DNA from: Chlorobiaceae bacterium
Lineage (GTDB): Bacteria; Bacteroidota; Chlorobiia; Chlorobiales; Chlorobiaceae
NCBI GenBank assembly: GCA_013335405.1
Contig: JAAXVR010000015.1
Span: forward strand, 9,724 to 61,199
Reading direction: 5' to 3'
Length of the DNA stretch: 51,476 nucleotides
Positions 8,247-16,863 of the stretch are shown piece after piece; within the stretch, counting starts at the first letter, position 1; every line of letters starts with the position of its first letter. The position numbers were made by a program, and so were the translations under genes. Under the pieces are notes generated by a model, which searched no databases, was not told where the DNA came from, and was given only the letters and a program-made list of their open reading frames with translations.

Positions 8247-10967
8247 CTAATGAATGTCCTCCTTCAGCTCATTGGCGTCCGGTGATGATACTGCCGGTAT
8301 GCTCATATCGATATCAAACAGATATTTTCCTGATACCTCGAATGGTCGTTCAACCAGATTTTTCTTTTCCACTGACTCCTTTTCCTGCACGAAAACGACA
8401 TAATGCCCGTTTCTCAAGCTATCGATTCGATAATATCCAAAGTCATTGGTGACTCCCGATCCTGCGGGCTCTTTTTGATCATAGCCTCTCACCATCACCA
8501 AAGATCCCGGAATTCCCCTCCCTGTGCCATCAGTCAATTGCCCTGAAATTCCGTATTCGGCATGCAAAGGAATATCGACTTTCGTTATTTGACAACCCCT
8601 GACTTCAACAATTTTTGCTTTTTTGTCGGGATTGACATAGACAGGAAGCGATTCCGGATCAGCACAAACGTTATAAAGACCGGGCTTCAGATTACCGATA
8701 AAGCAACTTCCATTCCGCTTGTTCTGTGGCATTTTGTAACCATTCACCAAAATACCGATATCGCGAACCTTTTTCATCTCTACCGTCGATTCCGTTTCCG
8801 GCAGGAATGCTACTGCAATTCCGCCCCTGGTTACCATCAGCGACGACCGGTTTATTGGTTTGAAACTCTTTCCTGACCATCCGAAATCCCATGTCAGCGT
8901 GCAAAAGAACGAATGTTTTCCACCAGGATTATACTCTGCGGGCTGATCTATATCGAGCTGAAGTGTATTTGGAATATTGTATTGATAGCTGAGAGCTATA
9001 TCAAATCCTGTTTGAGCAGCCCGACGAAATGAAATTGAAGCTCCTGTCTGGTTTTTGGAATGTGAGGCTACAAACTCAATGAGAGTGTTTCTTGCTCCGC
9101 CGATATACCAGTCAAGATACGCCGTGTTGATGGCGTCTTTTGTAAGAACGTAATATTGGCTGGAAAATCGGAGATTTAACTGACTGGCCGATTGCCACGA
9201 AACGGTTGTTTCCAATTTTTTCGAGTCATATGCCATGTTGGCAGTCAGCAGGTCTGAACCGAAATATGCCGCCTCATATCTGAGGTCACCATGCTGATCA
9301 TAATCCGGAGTAACTGATAACCTGAATCCCGGCTTGAAAAAAATGGAGCCCCCCGGGCGAAGGTACGTAACGCTGTTTTCTATACTTTCTTCACGACGAC
9401 CGATGAGCGACAGGTTGAAATTTTTAAGTGCGCTCCAGGTATAACGTAATGACTGACGAATCATTTGCGGCTGTAAATCAGACCCGAATTCCCGATCATA
9501 ATGGGTGCTGCCGATCAGCAAATCCGAATTTTTTCCACGACGCTCAATATTCAGGTCAGTCCCGTATTGCTGATTGGACGAGGCGGCATACGCAGAAACG
9601 TTCCATTTTGATCCAATTGATAAAACAGCTCCGGCAAGCATGTCACAACCATTGATTTCTTTACTTGCCTGGGTGGCTGTTTCCAGCGTCAGCCATTTAT
9701 TCAGACCGTACTGAACATGACCATAGGCTATCGGTTTTCCTGGACCTTCAAGGGCATGACTTCGGAGTAATGGATTTCCGGTCATGCCGATACCGCAGCT
9801 TGCAAGCACTGTATTCGGTTCAAGCGCACGACTTGAGACTGATTGGGTAAAATCAAGCACAGTGACCGGCTTTTCAAGAATGGAGCTCCTGTAAAGATAG
9901 ACCTCCGTTCTGCGAAAATCCATACCCATCTGTACTTTCGGAAAGCTGAACCGACCATCTAACAGGATAGTCTGCCGTGCCGCAATCTTTCCATCAAAAC
10001 GCAACTCCGCAATACCGGCCGGAGGCCCTTTTCCCTCGATGTTTCTTTGCTGGGCAGTGTTGAAGATCATGAAAGCATCTTGAGTCGAATAAAACGGCTG
10101 GTCAAAATATGGCGTGATATCGTTGTTACTCCAGCCAATCTGCATCCCGGTAAATTTCTGTGCCGCAAGCAATGAAGAACTTTCGGAATTAGCGGTACCC
10201 ACCCGAAACGCCATATGACTTGTCAGTGCTGTCCAGTGATAGTGGCAAGGATCAATTCGAATATCCGGATCACCCTGCAATTCGATATCCCAGACACCTC
10301 CGGCAGCTCTGCCGCCGAATTGCATATCAAGATTCCTGTACGTTGAGGACCGGAAATCGTTTGAGTGCTGATATTGTGCATGGATAAATGCAAGAGATGT
10401 ACCAGGCCCGGAAACATCCGGCGTCAATACCTTCGTTATCGTGGATGCAGAAGAAGCGGGTTGCCATGAAATCCTGAATTTGATGGCAAAAAGCGACTGG
10501 TCGAAGGTGGGAAAGACCCTGAATACTTCGTCAAGCATGTTGAATGACACATAAAGCTGCCCATCAAAATTGCGAAGCGTTCCTGTATCAAACAGGATGT
10601 TCCCGATTGTCGTTGCGAAAGTGACGAGGCCATCATGTTCCGCTGAAGCAGGGAAACCGGCAAGCGATAAAAACTTTTTCCAGGGCACCCAGAACTCTTC
10701 ATCAACAAATTGCACGGTCGTATTGCCGCAGTATCGTTTGGCAACATATATCCCTACAAGCAAAGACTTGCCCTTCGATTGCGATGCCCGGAAACTGTTC
10801 GCCTGAAAAAGCGGAACGGCATCTTCATGGCGGTTGATGTCTGCAAGCACTGGTTGGCTGAATAGCCAAAAGAATGCCGAAACGAAAACGATATACCATT
10901 GAATCAACCTTGCCAAAATGTCATCATTGGAAAAGTTTTTCAACAGGCTTGCCATCAAGTTCTCCAA
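8247..10967 (-). CDS. Outer-membrane fimbrial usher-like protein
   Basis: A 906-aa protein, the size class of chaperone-usher outer-membrane ushers. After an N-terminal hydrophobic signal segment (ending near SQPVLA) comes a non-barrel N-terminal part (about 50-170), then a long beta-rich middle of alternating strands (about 190-720) suited to a barrel. The C-terminal soluble part has a carboxypeptidase-regulatory-like beta-sandwich (YGISGQLTDGTGRGIPG, then VTNDFGYYRIDSLRNGHYVV). The C-terminal layout recalls TcfC/CooC-type (alternate) ushers more than PapC. It is the last gene of a four-gene minus-strand operon. From the first ATG it overlaps the chaperone gene by 44 bp; a TTG start nearer the signal core is possible. 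It should export and assemble the two upstream subunits. Confidence 0.7.
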   Translation of the reverse strand: MENLMASLLKNFSNDDILARLIQWYIVFVSAFFWLFSQPVLADINRHEDAVPLFQANSFRASQSKGKSLLVGIYVAKRYCGNTTVQFVDEEFWVPWKKFLSLAGFPASAEHDGLVTFATTIGNILFDTGTLRNFDGQLYVSFNMLDEVFRVFPTFDQSLFAIKFRISWQPASSASTITKVLTPDVSGPGTSLAFIHAQYQHSNDFRSSTYRNLDMQFGGRAAGGVWDIELQGDPDIRIDPCHYHWTALTSHMAFRVGTANSESSSLLAAQKFTGMQIGWSNNDITPYFDQPFYSTQDAFMIFNTAQQRNIEGKGPPAGIAELRFDGKIAARQTILLDGRFSFPKVQMGMDFRRTEVYLYRSSILEKPVTVLDFTQSVSSRALEPNTVLASCGIGMTGNPLLRSHALEGPGKPIAYGHVQYGLNKWLTLETATQASKEINGCDMLAGAVLSIGSKWNVSAYAASSNQQYGTDLNIERRGKNSDLLIGSTHYDREFGSDLQPQMIRQSLRYTWSALKNFNLSLIGRREESIENSVTYLRPGGSIFFKPGFRLSVTPDYDQHGDLRYEAAYFGSDLLTANMAYDSKKLETTVSWQSASQLNLRFSSQYYVLTKDAINTAYLDWYIGGARNTLIEFVASHSKNQTGASISFRRAAQTGFDIALSYQYNIPNTLQLDIDQPAEYNPGGKHSFFCTLTWDFGWSGKSFKPINRSSLMVTRGGIAVAFLPETESTVEMKKVRDIGILVNGYKMPQNKRNGSCFIGNLKPGLYNVCADPESLPVYVNPDKKAKIVEVRGCQITKVDIPLHAEYGISGQLTDGTGRGIPGSLVMVRGYDQKEPAGSGVTNDFGYYRIDSLRNGHYVVFVQEKESVEKKNLVERPFEVSGKYLFDIDMSIPAVSSPDANELKEDIH

Positions 10968-11757
10968 TCACTGCGACAACATACGGGCCGCTATTTTTGG
11001 GAATGGCAAGCTTCAGGTTATAGCTTCTTGCTGTTTTCGGCAGTACGGGATCGCCCGGAAAGAATCCCTGGGCAAGAAACCCTGATGGTTCATGACCCTG
11101 TTCGATCATTTCAGGCAGTTTTTTCATTGATCCAGAACCGGAAAACAAACTTTTTTTCCAAATGATATAGCGGCCGCGGAAACGGGCATGCACATTGCCC
11201 TCATTCAGAAGATGCACCGACAGGGTCGTAGATGCCCGATGAAATGATAAATCAATAATTTTAGGAGAATGGACAACCGGCTGTACATAACCGTATATGC
11301 CAACACCGAGTTTTGCCGTAATGAGCACACCATTTCCGGCATTAACAGGATCCGGTTCCTCTATCACATAGAGCATTGCCCTGTATTCACCCGGTTCAGG
11401 TTTTACTCTGGGGGTAATCGAAAATCTTATTGTTTGAATCCCTCCCGGCTCGATAGTAAACCGGACCGGATTGACGACCATCCATTGATCGAGTGTTTTT
11501 GGAGACGACGGCACCAACTTGATCTGAAAGTGTTCATTATATGTCCATGAATAAAGTTCAACCCGCATTGAAACGGGTTTCTTTTTAAGGTTGGTTATTA
11601 TGAGAGACTTTTCAACGGAATCGCTGCCGATTTCCACTTCGAACATTGCCGGATAAATACCAAACTGTGGTTTCAGCAACTCCTCCTCCTCAGCATTGAC
11701 TTTTCCGGGGAAAACAGTGCAAAGCAGCAGCGCTGCAATGAAAAAATACTTCTTCAT
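10924..11757 (-). CDS. Periplasmic PapD-like pilus assembly chaperone
   Basis: With the start at MKKYFF (11757) the protein is 277 aa with a Sec signal peptide (cleavage near KVNA). The first domain matches the PapD Ig-like fold: FGIYPAMFEVEIG, then SLIITNLKKKPVSMRVELYS, then FTIEPGGIQTIRFSI and PGEYRAMLYVIEEP, the G1-strand region used for donor-strand complementation. The second domain (about 155-275) is divergent and longer than usual. The start lies 1 bp beyond the stop (TGA) of the subunit gene, so translation is probably coupled; an upstream extension to 11814 would overlap that gene and is rejected. It should hold subunits in the periplasm and deliver them to the usher. Confidence 0.75.
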   Translation of the reverse strand: MKKYFFIAALLLCTVFPGKVNAEEEELLKPQFGIYPAMFEVEIGSDSVEKSLIITNLKKKPVSMRVELYSWTYNEHFQIKLVPSSPKTLDQWMVVNPVRFTIEPGGIQTIRFSITPRVKPEPGEYRAMLYVIEEPDPVNAGNGVLITAKLGVGIYGYVQPVVHSPKIIDLSFHRASTTLSVHLLNEGNVHARFRGRYIIWKKSLFSGSGSMKKLPEMIEQGHEPSGFLAQGFFPGDPVLPKTARSYNLKLAIPKNSGPYVVAVIGELDGKPVEKLFQ

Positions 11758-11758
11758 G

Positions 11759-12409
11759 TCAATAATATACTGTTGTGGTGAAAGTACTCTGATACGTGCC
11801 GCTATATCTGACATTGCTTACATCGATTTGCAGATTAAGCATCCTGATGAGGTAATGGGTAGAGCCGTTTTGATTCCACTGCTGAGCACCAGGTACGATG
11901 GTTACCGAAACCGTCGCTGTCGTTGGTGCGGTGGTATGCGCAAGCGTGCCGCCGGCGTTCCCGCTGCTCGCAAAAGCATATGTTTCATGTTCATTGGCTG
12001 TGTTATAATTGTTCCTGTCACTTGCATTCATTCGCAGGCGCCAGATATAATCGGAATATGATGTTTCAATCGTTCTTGATAGCTGGCCGCTGCTTGTCAC
12101 AATTCCTCCGATAGTGACCGGTACGTTTACTGAGGCATTGCTCAACAGTACATCGAGGGGATTGAGCTGGACCGCTGTGATTCCCGTCTGAGAACTTGCA
12201 CTTGCAGTAGAGGAAAGGCCGAAGTTGCTTAATGAAATGGCAACAGTATAGGTATTCGGATTTTTAAATTGACAGACAACGGCAGCATGGGAATCCGCCC
12301 CTGATGACAGCCAGAACAAACAGGAGCAGAAAAAAAGAACAGGGAAAAAGCAAACAGCACGGCACATCCGGAAGTTCCGTGCTGTCATGCGGAAAGCCAT
12401 GGAAGTCAT
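11759..12409 (-). CDS. Exported minor fimbrial subunit (spore coat protein U-like)
   Basis: A 216-aa protein with a long signal peptide (cleavage near SHAA) followed by a Ser/Thr/Ala-rich beta-strand protein. The C-terminus, YSGTYQSTFTTTVYY, has the alternating-hydrophobic final strand ending in aromatic residues that is typical of SCPU-type subunits of archaic chaperone-usher fibres. The start lies 3 bp after the stop of the major-subunit gene (TAACTGATG), so the two are coupled. Position between the major subunit and the chaperone suggests an adaptor or tip subunit. Family assignment is by pattern and context. Confidence 0.55.
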   Translation of the reverse strand: MTSMAFRMTARNFRMCRAVCFFPVLFFCSCLFWLSSGADSHAAVVCQFKNPNTYTVAISLSNFGLSSTASASSQTGITAVQLNPLDVLLSNASVNVPVTIGGIVTSSGQLSRTIETSYSDYIWRLRMNASDRNNYNTANEHETYAFASSGNAGGTLAHTTAPTTATVSVTIVPGAQQWNQNGSTHYLIRMLNLQIDVSNVRYSGTYQSTFTTTVYY

Positions 12410-12412
12410 CAG

Positions 12413-13012
12413 TTAATTGACCGTAACGGTAATGCTGTACTGACCACCGGTATAGGTTCCAGAGAGAACTCCGGAAGAGCCCGAATTGAGGGCTGACATA
12501 TCGAGAGTCATACCGACATTTCCAAGGACTGGGCTCATACCGGTTAATGGAACTGTAATTGGGGTGCCGGCTGCAACAGAACCAGATGAGACGTTCAAAC
12601 CTGTAATCGGGATATTTTTACCTGAATTACTGACCGTTGTTGACGTTCCTGTCGAACCTGCAATTGAAACCGAAGCGTTTCCTGAAGCGGAAACCCCTCT
12701 GATAGCCCATACATTGGGCACAGTCAACGACTTGGCAGCAGAATACGGTCCTGTCGATGATACCGTCAGCGACGGTGTTGGATCTACATTATTTTCTGTC
12801 CAATCTACTGAAGCTGTTGGAGATTGTGTTGTACCAATGTCCGCCAGAACGATGGTCAGGGCACTTGGATAATACAATACGACATAGGGCGGGACAGTTA
12901 CTCGGAGGGTTGTCGTTCCCGAAGCTGTTGCTGATTGAGCATCATAACTCGTTAAAGAAATGCTCGCGGCCGCAAAAATTGCCATACCCAAGTACTTAAG
13001 CTGTTTTTTCAT
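12413..13012 (-). CDS. Exported major fimbrial subunit candidate
   Basis: A 199-aa protein with a standard signal peptide (MKKQLKYLGMAIFAAASISL, cleavage near AQSA). The mature part is low in charge and extremely rich in Ser, Thr, Gly and Val, in beta-strand-like runs, and ends in SGTYTGGQYSITVTVN, a donor-strand-type terminal motif shared in pattern with the next gene. As first gene of the operon it is the likeliest abundant shaft subunit. I do not recognise a named pilin family; the function rests on composition and on the chaperone and usher downstream. Confidence 0.6.
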   Translation of the reverse strand: MKKQLKYLGMAIFAAASISLTSYDAQSATASGTTTLRVTVPPYVVLYYPSALTIVLADIGTTQSPTASVDWTENNVDPTPSLTVSSTGPYSAAKSLTVPNVWAIRGVSASGNASVSIAGSTGTSTTVSNSGKNIPITGLNVSSGSVAAGTPITVPLTGMSPVLGNVGMTLDMSALNSGSSGVLSGTYTGGQYSITVTVN

Positions 13013-13479
13013 TCAAGTGTAATTTTGAGGGTTGTTATGTAATTACCGAAGACAACTCGCTGTCAACAAAGATTGGAAGCATCCCCGAACAATTCCGGTA
13101 AAAGGTCTCCTGATTTTTTCCGTTTCATGTCAACCGTGTTTCAGGGGTTTGAAAAAAGCATGTCCTGATAAACCGCACAATTCGACGACTGCCTGAGAAC
13201 TTCATGCGCTGCAGAGAAACAGCCGCTTGCTATTGATTCGATAAATTGCGTTATTGTTAGCATTCAGTTGTCAATCAGGCGATTTCCCCCAGGATTCTCC
13301 CTTTGAAACGTATTGGCCGTAATGGCAAACATCATACAACTACCGGCATCCGATTTCACGGGTACCGCTGCTCATATCAGGATACCGGAAAATATGCGTG
13401 ATAACGCGAACGCTTTCGGGTATACGACGAATAATCACTGTGTTACAGGGACAAAACCGCTTGTTAATCACAGGAATTC
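13013..13479. promoter_or_regulatory. Divergent control region between fimbrial operon and S24 regulator
   Basis: 467 bp without coding potential between two divergent transcription units. It holds three copies of TGTCAA(C/T) at 13061-13067, 13129-13135 and 13269-13275, the first overlapping the candidate -35 of the fimbrial promoter. An inverted repeat with arms ATACCGGAAA (13382-13391) and TTTCGGGTAT (13414-13423), one mismatch, lies nearer the regulator gene. Either element could be an operator for the S24 protein. This is inference from position and symmetry. Confidence 0.35.
13037..13066 (-). promoter_or_regulatory. Candidate promoter of the chaperone-usher operon
   Basis: Read on the minus strand there is a perfect -35 hexamer TTGACA (13066-13061), an 18-bp spacer and a weak -10 TTACAT (13042-13037), about 25 bp before the first ATG at 13012. 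The good -35 and poor -10 would suit a regulated promoter. Confidence 0.35.
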
Positions 13480-14253
13480 ATGATAATAAAAGAATTTAAG
13501 GAAAGTTCACCATTTGTGAAAAGCGATTTTCAAAATGTGAACAAAATCATTGATCGGGCAAAGGAAGCATTGGAAGTAACCCTCGATGCGGATTTTGCCA
13601 GGAAAATCGGAATTTTGCCAAGCACACTGACAAACTGGAGGAAAAGAGGTACGATCAACTACCCTCTGCTCATGTCCAAATGCCAGGACACAAGCCTCGA
13701 CTGGCTTTTAACCGGTCATGGTGTGAAAAGACCGCCCGAGGGGAAAGATTATGAATATTCAGCCGCAAAAGATGAGAACTCGCGAATCTCTTATCTTGAA
13801 AACCAGATAAGGGAACTGTACCATCTCTATCATGAAAAACTCGAGCAGAATCCGTTAACCGAACAGTTGGTTGAAATCCCCCTTTTCATGCACCTTGTTG
13901 CGGACGGCTCCTATCACGATCCTGATCGGATCGACAGATACATGGTTGTATCGAAAGAGTTCGTCAGGGATAAAAACACCACATTTGCGATAAGGCTCCC
14001 GGACGACAGCATGATTGAAGAAGGGTTCATGCATAATGACCTGCTGATTGTCGATACGGCTCTTCCGATAAAAGATCATTGCCTTGCCATCGTGATGCAC
14101 AAGGGGGTGCAGTCGCTTAAAAAACTGTTCCTCCGGGAAGGGAAACTCTACATCGCGCCGGACCCCGGTCCGGATGGGCTGAAACAGGTCAGCTTCGGAA
14201 AGGATTTCAGGTTACTCGGCATCATCCAGAAAGTTATCCGCGAATTGTATTGA
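13480..14253 (+). CDS. CI-type helix-turn-helix / S24 (LexA-like) peptidase transcriptional regulator
   Basis: A 257-aa regulator. The N-terminal domain (about 25-85) matches phage CI repressors: DFARKIGILPSTLTNWRKRG, then LDWLLTGHG. A short coiled linker (about 95-125) follows. The C-terminal S24 domain carries the Ser nucleophile in DDSMIEEGFMHNDLLIVD and the Lys in QSLKKLFL. The usual self-cleavage dipeptide (Ala-Gly or Cys-Gly) is replaced by VADGS, so cleavage may be altered. A good ribosome-binding site (AGGA) sits 6 bp before the ATG. It is divergent from the fimbrial operon and has no phage genes nearby, so a domesticated regulator acting on its neighbour is the simplest reading. Confidence 0.8.
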   Translation: MIIKEFKESSPFVKSDFQNVNKIIDRAKEALEVTLDADFARKIGILPSTLTNWRKRGTINYPLLMSKCQDTSLDWLLTGHGVKRPPEGKDYEYSAAKDENSRISYLENQIRELYHLYHEKLEQNPLTEQLVEIPLFMHLVADGSYHDPDRIDRYMVVSKEFVRDKNTTFAIRLPDDSMIEEGFMHNDLLIVDTALPIKDHCLAIVMHKGVQSLKKLFLREGKLYIAPDPGPDGLKQVSFGKDFRLLGIIQKVIRELY

Positions 14254-14310
14254 AACTGATACACGATTTCCGTAGAGAGCGGGATTATCACCCTTACACG
14301 TTACACAAAC

Positions 14311-14348
14311 AAAAAAAAAGCGACAACGGAACTTGCCGTAATCGCTTT
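14311..14348 (-). terminator. Terminator of the tRNA-Arg/tRNA-Pro transcript
   Basis: Stem AAAGCGA (14317-14323) with TCGCTTT (14342-14348), and an inner stem ACGG/CCGT. On the minus strand the hairpin is followed by nine T residues (complement of 14311-14319). It begins 5 bp after the 3' end of tRNA-Pro. Confidence 0.8.
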
Positions 14349-14352
14349 ATTG

Positions 14353-14425
14353 TCGGGGTGGCGGGACTCGAACCCACGACCTCTGCGTCCCGAACGCAGC
14401 ACTCTACCAACTGAGCCACACCCCG
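14353..14425 (-). tRNA. tRNA-Pro (CGG)
   Basis: A 73-nt cloverleaf on the minus strand. Acceptor arms CGGGGTG and CACCCCG pair fully; the D-stem is GCTC/GAGT; the anticodon stem CTGCG/CGCAG encloses loop TTCGGGA with anticodon CGG; the T-arm is GTGGG-TTCGAGT-CCCGC. The discriminator is A and CCA is not encoded. It is the second tRNA of a pair, 15 bp after tRNA-Arg. Confidence 0.93.
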
Positions 14426-14440
14426 AATATGCTCACCTTG

Positions 14441-14513
14441 TGCCCTTGGACAGACTCGAACTGCCGACCTTTAGTTCCGGAAACTACTGCTCTATCCACT
14501 GAGCTACAAGGGC
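14441..14513 (-). tRNA. tRNA-Arg (CCG)
   Basis: A 73-nt cloverleaf on the minus strand. Acceptor GCCCTTG/CAAGGGC, D-stem GCTC/GAGC, anticodon loop TTCCGGA with anticodon CCG, T-arm GGCAG-TTCGAGT-CTGTC, discriminator A, CCA not encoded. The first pair of the anticodon stem is a G-A mismatch. A weak promoter (TTACAT, 18 bp, TACGAT) is visible about 14 bp upstream. It heads the Arg-Pro tRNA pair. Confidence 0.93.
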
Positions 14514-14639
14514 TCGTAACCTCATTTATCGTACGTTCAACGAGGACTCTAATGTAATAATTTCCGGGGCTTCGGAGAAACGATTTTTCTCCTTTTCCGG
14601 CATTTTTTTTACAAAACCGTTACAAAATGCAGCGTTGCA

Positions 14640-16025
14640 TCACTCCGGCATACCTTCCGCACGAAGGATTCCCTTTACGGCGAGGTTGGCACTCATGACC
14701 GCTCCACCCATCGAATCATAATACAACTGCTGAGAGAATCCTCCCGAAATGAAGAAGTTCCTCACCGGCGTTCTCTGCGTTGGTCTGAACCGCTCCATGT
14801 TGGGAATCGGCGCGTAGACCGATCGCGGAATCTTCACCACGGTTGATTTCAGGATATTCGCCCCCTGCGACGTCTCCGGGTAGCAGTTGCGCATGCTCAG
14901 ATCCACCTGCCTGACAATCTCCTCCTTCGACAACCCTATCAGCTCGCGCGCCGGAGCGACGCAGAATTCGAAACGGCTCCCATCCGTGAACGGCTCGCCG
15001 CGAAGCGTACGATATTCGGGCGTCGTCCGGGCAAGATTCGCGTAGACCGGTATCACCCCGTCGGGCGAAAAGAGCACGTTGTCATCAGAGGCTATCTGAC
15101 GGTCGTACCATATCTGCACCGAGATCACCGGTACCCCTTCGAGGTTCTCAAGTCCCGCGAAGAAAAGGTCCTTCGTCTTCAGCGATACAGGCAGCACGTT
15201 GACGAGATTGTGGACCGGAAGGGCCGAAAGGTAGTAGTCCGCGGTGAGGATCTCGCCGTTGCGGAGCAGCACTCCTTTAATCTCCCTGCCATCGAAAAGC
15301 AGTTCGTCAACCGTTGTCCTGCTTCTGAATTGCGCGCCTTTCAAGGCTGAAGCCTGAATGAGGGGCTGGTGCAGATACTCCTGCGGAGCGCCTTTCAGGA
15401 AGCCCATGCATGAGGAGTCAGGCACCCGGTAGAAAGTCTCGGTGACATCGAGGATGATCTTCGCCGATATCTCTTCAGGCGGAATGAATTTCAGGGCGAG
15501 GGCCATCGGGCGGAACATTTTCTCCATAAGCCGTTTGCCGAATTTCTTCTCTTCAGCCCACTCGGCAAAAGTGAGGTGGTCCTGTGTCGGCGGGTAGAGG
15601 TTCTTCTGCAGCGCAAGCGGGATGAGCGAGCGGGAGAAAGCCGCCATCTCTGCGATGGTGAAATAGCCGTTCCTGACGATTGCCGGCAGGAGATGCAGCG
15701 GACTCGGCATGTCCCAGGTACCGAAAGTGAATCGTTCCCCGCCCGAAAGCGTATAGGTGAGCTGGTGCTCCTTCCACGATACCGCGTGATAGGTACCGAT
15801 CTCCTTCATCAGGTCATAGAGAACGCCGTATGCACCGAAGAAACAGTGGGTGCCGGATTCAATCCAGTCTCCTTCTTCGTCTTTCCACGAGGAGACTTTT
15901 CCCCCGTAGATATCCCTTTTCTCAAGGACCTTTACCTGAAATCCCCTGTCAGCGAGCCGCTTTGCGGCAGTGAGGCCCGCGAGGCCGCCACCGAGGATCA
16001 GAACCGACTTGTTATCACTCGCCAT
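14640..16025 (-). CDS. CrtP/CrtQ-type carotene desaturase (phytoene or zeta-carotene desaturase)
   Basis: A 461-aa FAD-dependent desaturase of the plant/cyanobacterial type. The N-terminal dinucleotide-binding motif reads [20 protein letters not shown], followed by [20 protein letters not shown] and a HCFFGAYG block. Later landmarks are [37 protein letters not shown] and the FAD-binding C-terminus [20 protein letters not shown]. The PQEYLH motif is closer to CrtQ, the C-terminal half closer to CrtP, so the step is left open and no symbol is given. Green sulfur bacteria use CrtP, CrtQ and CrtH to make lycopene for chlorobactene or isorenieratene. It is separated from recR by a repeat-bearing gap and is probably its own transcript. 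Confidence 0.85.
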   Translation of the reverse strand: MASDNKSVLILGGGLAGLTAAKRLADRGFQVKVLEKRDIYGGKVSSWKDEEGDWIESGTHCFFGAYGVLYDLMKEIGTYHAVSWKEHQLTYTLSGGERFTFGTWDMPSPLHLLPAIVRNGYFTIAEMAAFSRSLIPLALQKNLYPPTQDHLTFAEWAEEKKFGKRLMEKMFRPMALALKFIPPEEISAKIILDVTETFYRVPDSSCMGFLKGAPQEYLHQPLIQASALKGAQFRSRTTVDELLFDGREIKGVLLRNGEILTADYYLSALPVHNLVNVLPVSLKTKDLFFAGLENLEGVPVISVQIWYDRQIASDDNVLFSPDGVIPVYANLARTTPEYRTLRGEPFTDGSRFEFCVAPARELIGLSKEEIVRQVDLSMRNCYPETSQGANILKSTVVKIPRSVYAPIPNMERFRPTQRTPVRNFFISGGFSQQLYYDSMGGAVMSANLAVKGILRAEGMPE

Positions 16026-16112
16026 CGTTCAAGTTGAAATACCCTTTATTACGGTCTTGTTGTTCCAATAAACACACGCACGGACACCTCTGTTTCCTGT
16101 CGAGGGAAGCCC

Positions 16113-16219
16113 GGATACAAGGCGGAAAGAGCCGGAAAAACCGGATTGTACGTGAAAGTACCTGAGGATTTCGATCCCGGCAAGTCCGGATAACGCTGCA
16201 ATCGGGTTTCGAAATAAAG
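16113..16219 (+). repeat. Dispersed intergenic repeat, copy B
   Basis: It aligns with copy A (8135-8236). It contains GCCGG-AAAAA-CCGG, then the self-complementary GTAC-GTGAAA-GTAC, then the 14-base core GGATTTCGATCCCG and the tail ATCGGGTTT with AAATAA. The stem after the core (CCCGG/TCCGG) is less regular than in copy A. It sits between the carotene desaturase and recR, both on the opposite strand. Confidence 0.6.
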
Positions 16220-16242
16220 AAAGAGTGGTGCTCATATTCATC

Positions 16243-16857
16243 CTATATAGCTGACCGACCTTCGAGCGCCCTTGAAAGCGTGGCTTCATCGACGAACTCC
16301 AGCTCGGCGCCCACCGGGATGCCTCTCGCGATCCTGGTAACGGATATGCCGAGGGGCTTGAGGAGTCTGCCGAGATAGAGGGCCGTCGTTTCCCCCTCCA
16401 CAGTCGGGTTCAGGGCCAGCACGATTTCGCGGACGTCCTTATGCTCCAGGTCGCCGAGGCGCACGAGCAGTTCACGGATCTTGATATCGTCGGGCCCGAT
16501 GCCGTCGAGCGGAGAAATCACCCCGTGGAGCACATGGTAGAGGCCTTTGTAATAACCTGTTTTTTCGAACGCCAGCATGTCAACCGGCGATTCGACCACG
16601 CAGATGACCGAACGGTCACGCATCCGGCTGGAACATACGGTGCAGGGATCTGTATCGCGATCGGTCACGTTCTGGCATACCGAGCATCGGACCACCTTAT
16701 CCTTGACGTCGACAAGTGCCTGTGCGAGCTTTTCCGCTTCGTCCCTGGGCTCCTGAAGGATATGCATGGCAAGTCGCTGCGCTGTCTTGCGGCCGATGCC
16801 CGGAAGCTTCGCCAGCTCGTCGACGAGGGACTCGATTGCTGCCGAGGTATAGCGCAT
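16243..16857 (-). CDS. recR: Recombination protein RecR
   Basis: 204 aa, the usual length. Features in order: helix-hairpin-helix [20 protein letters not shown], the four-cysteine zinc finger (CSVCQNVTD, then CTVCSS), the TOPRIM domain starting [14 protein letters not shown], and the C-terminal Walker-B-like [16 protein letters not shown] and [10 protein letters not shown]. It acts with RecF and RecO in loading RecA at gaps. It follows ybaB by 6 bp, the classical ybaB-recR pairing, and the two should be co-transcribed. Confidence 0.96.
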   Translation of the reverse strand: MRYTSAAIESLVDELAKLPGIGRKTAQRLAMHILQEPRDEAEKLAQALVDVKDKVVRCSVCQNVTDRDTDPCTVCSSRMRDRSVICVVESPVDMLAFEKTGYYKGLYHVLHGVISPLDGIGPDDIKIRELLVRLGDLEHKDVREIVLALNPTVEGETTALYLGRLLKPLGISVTRIARGIPVGAELEFVDEATLSRALEGRSAI

Positions 16858-16863
16858 GGAGGG

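Noticed and set aside
13480-14253. Prophage remnant
   Set aside because: The CI/S24 protein is phage-like, but no integrase, structural or lysis genes and no attachment repeats are visible around it.
14581-14600. Hairpin GGAGAAA/TTTCTCC as terminator of the carotene desaturase
   Set aside because: On the minus strand the stem is not followed by a T-run, so terminator function is not supported.
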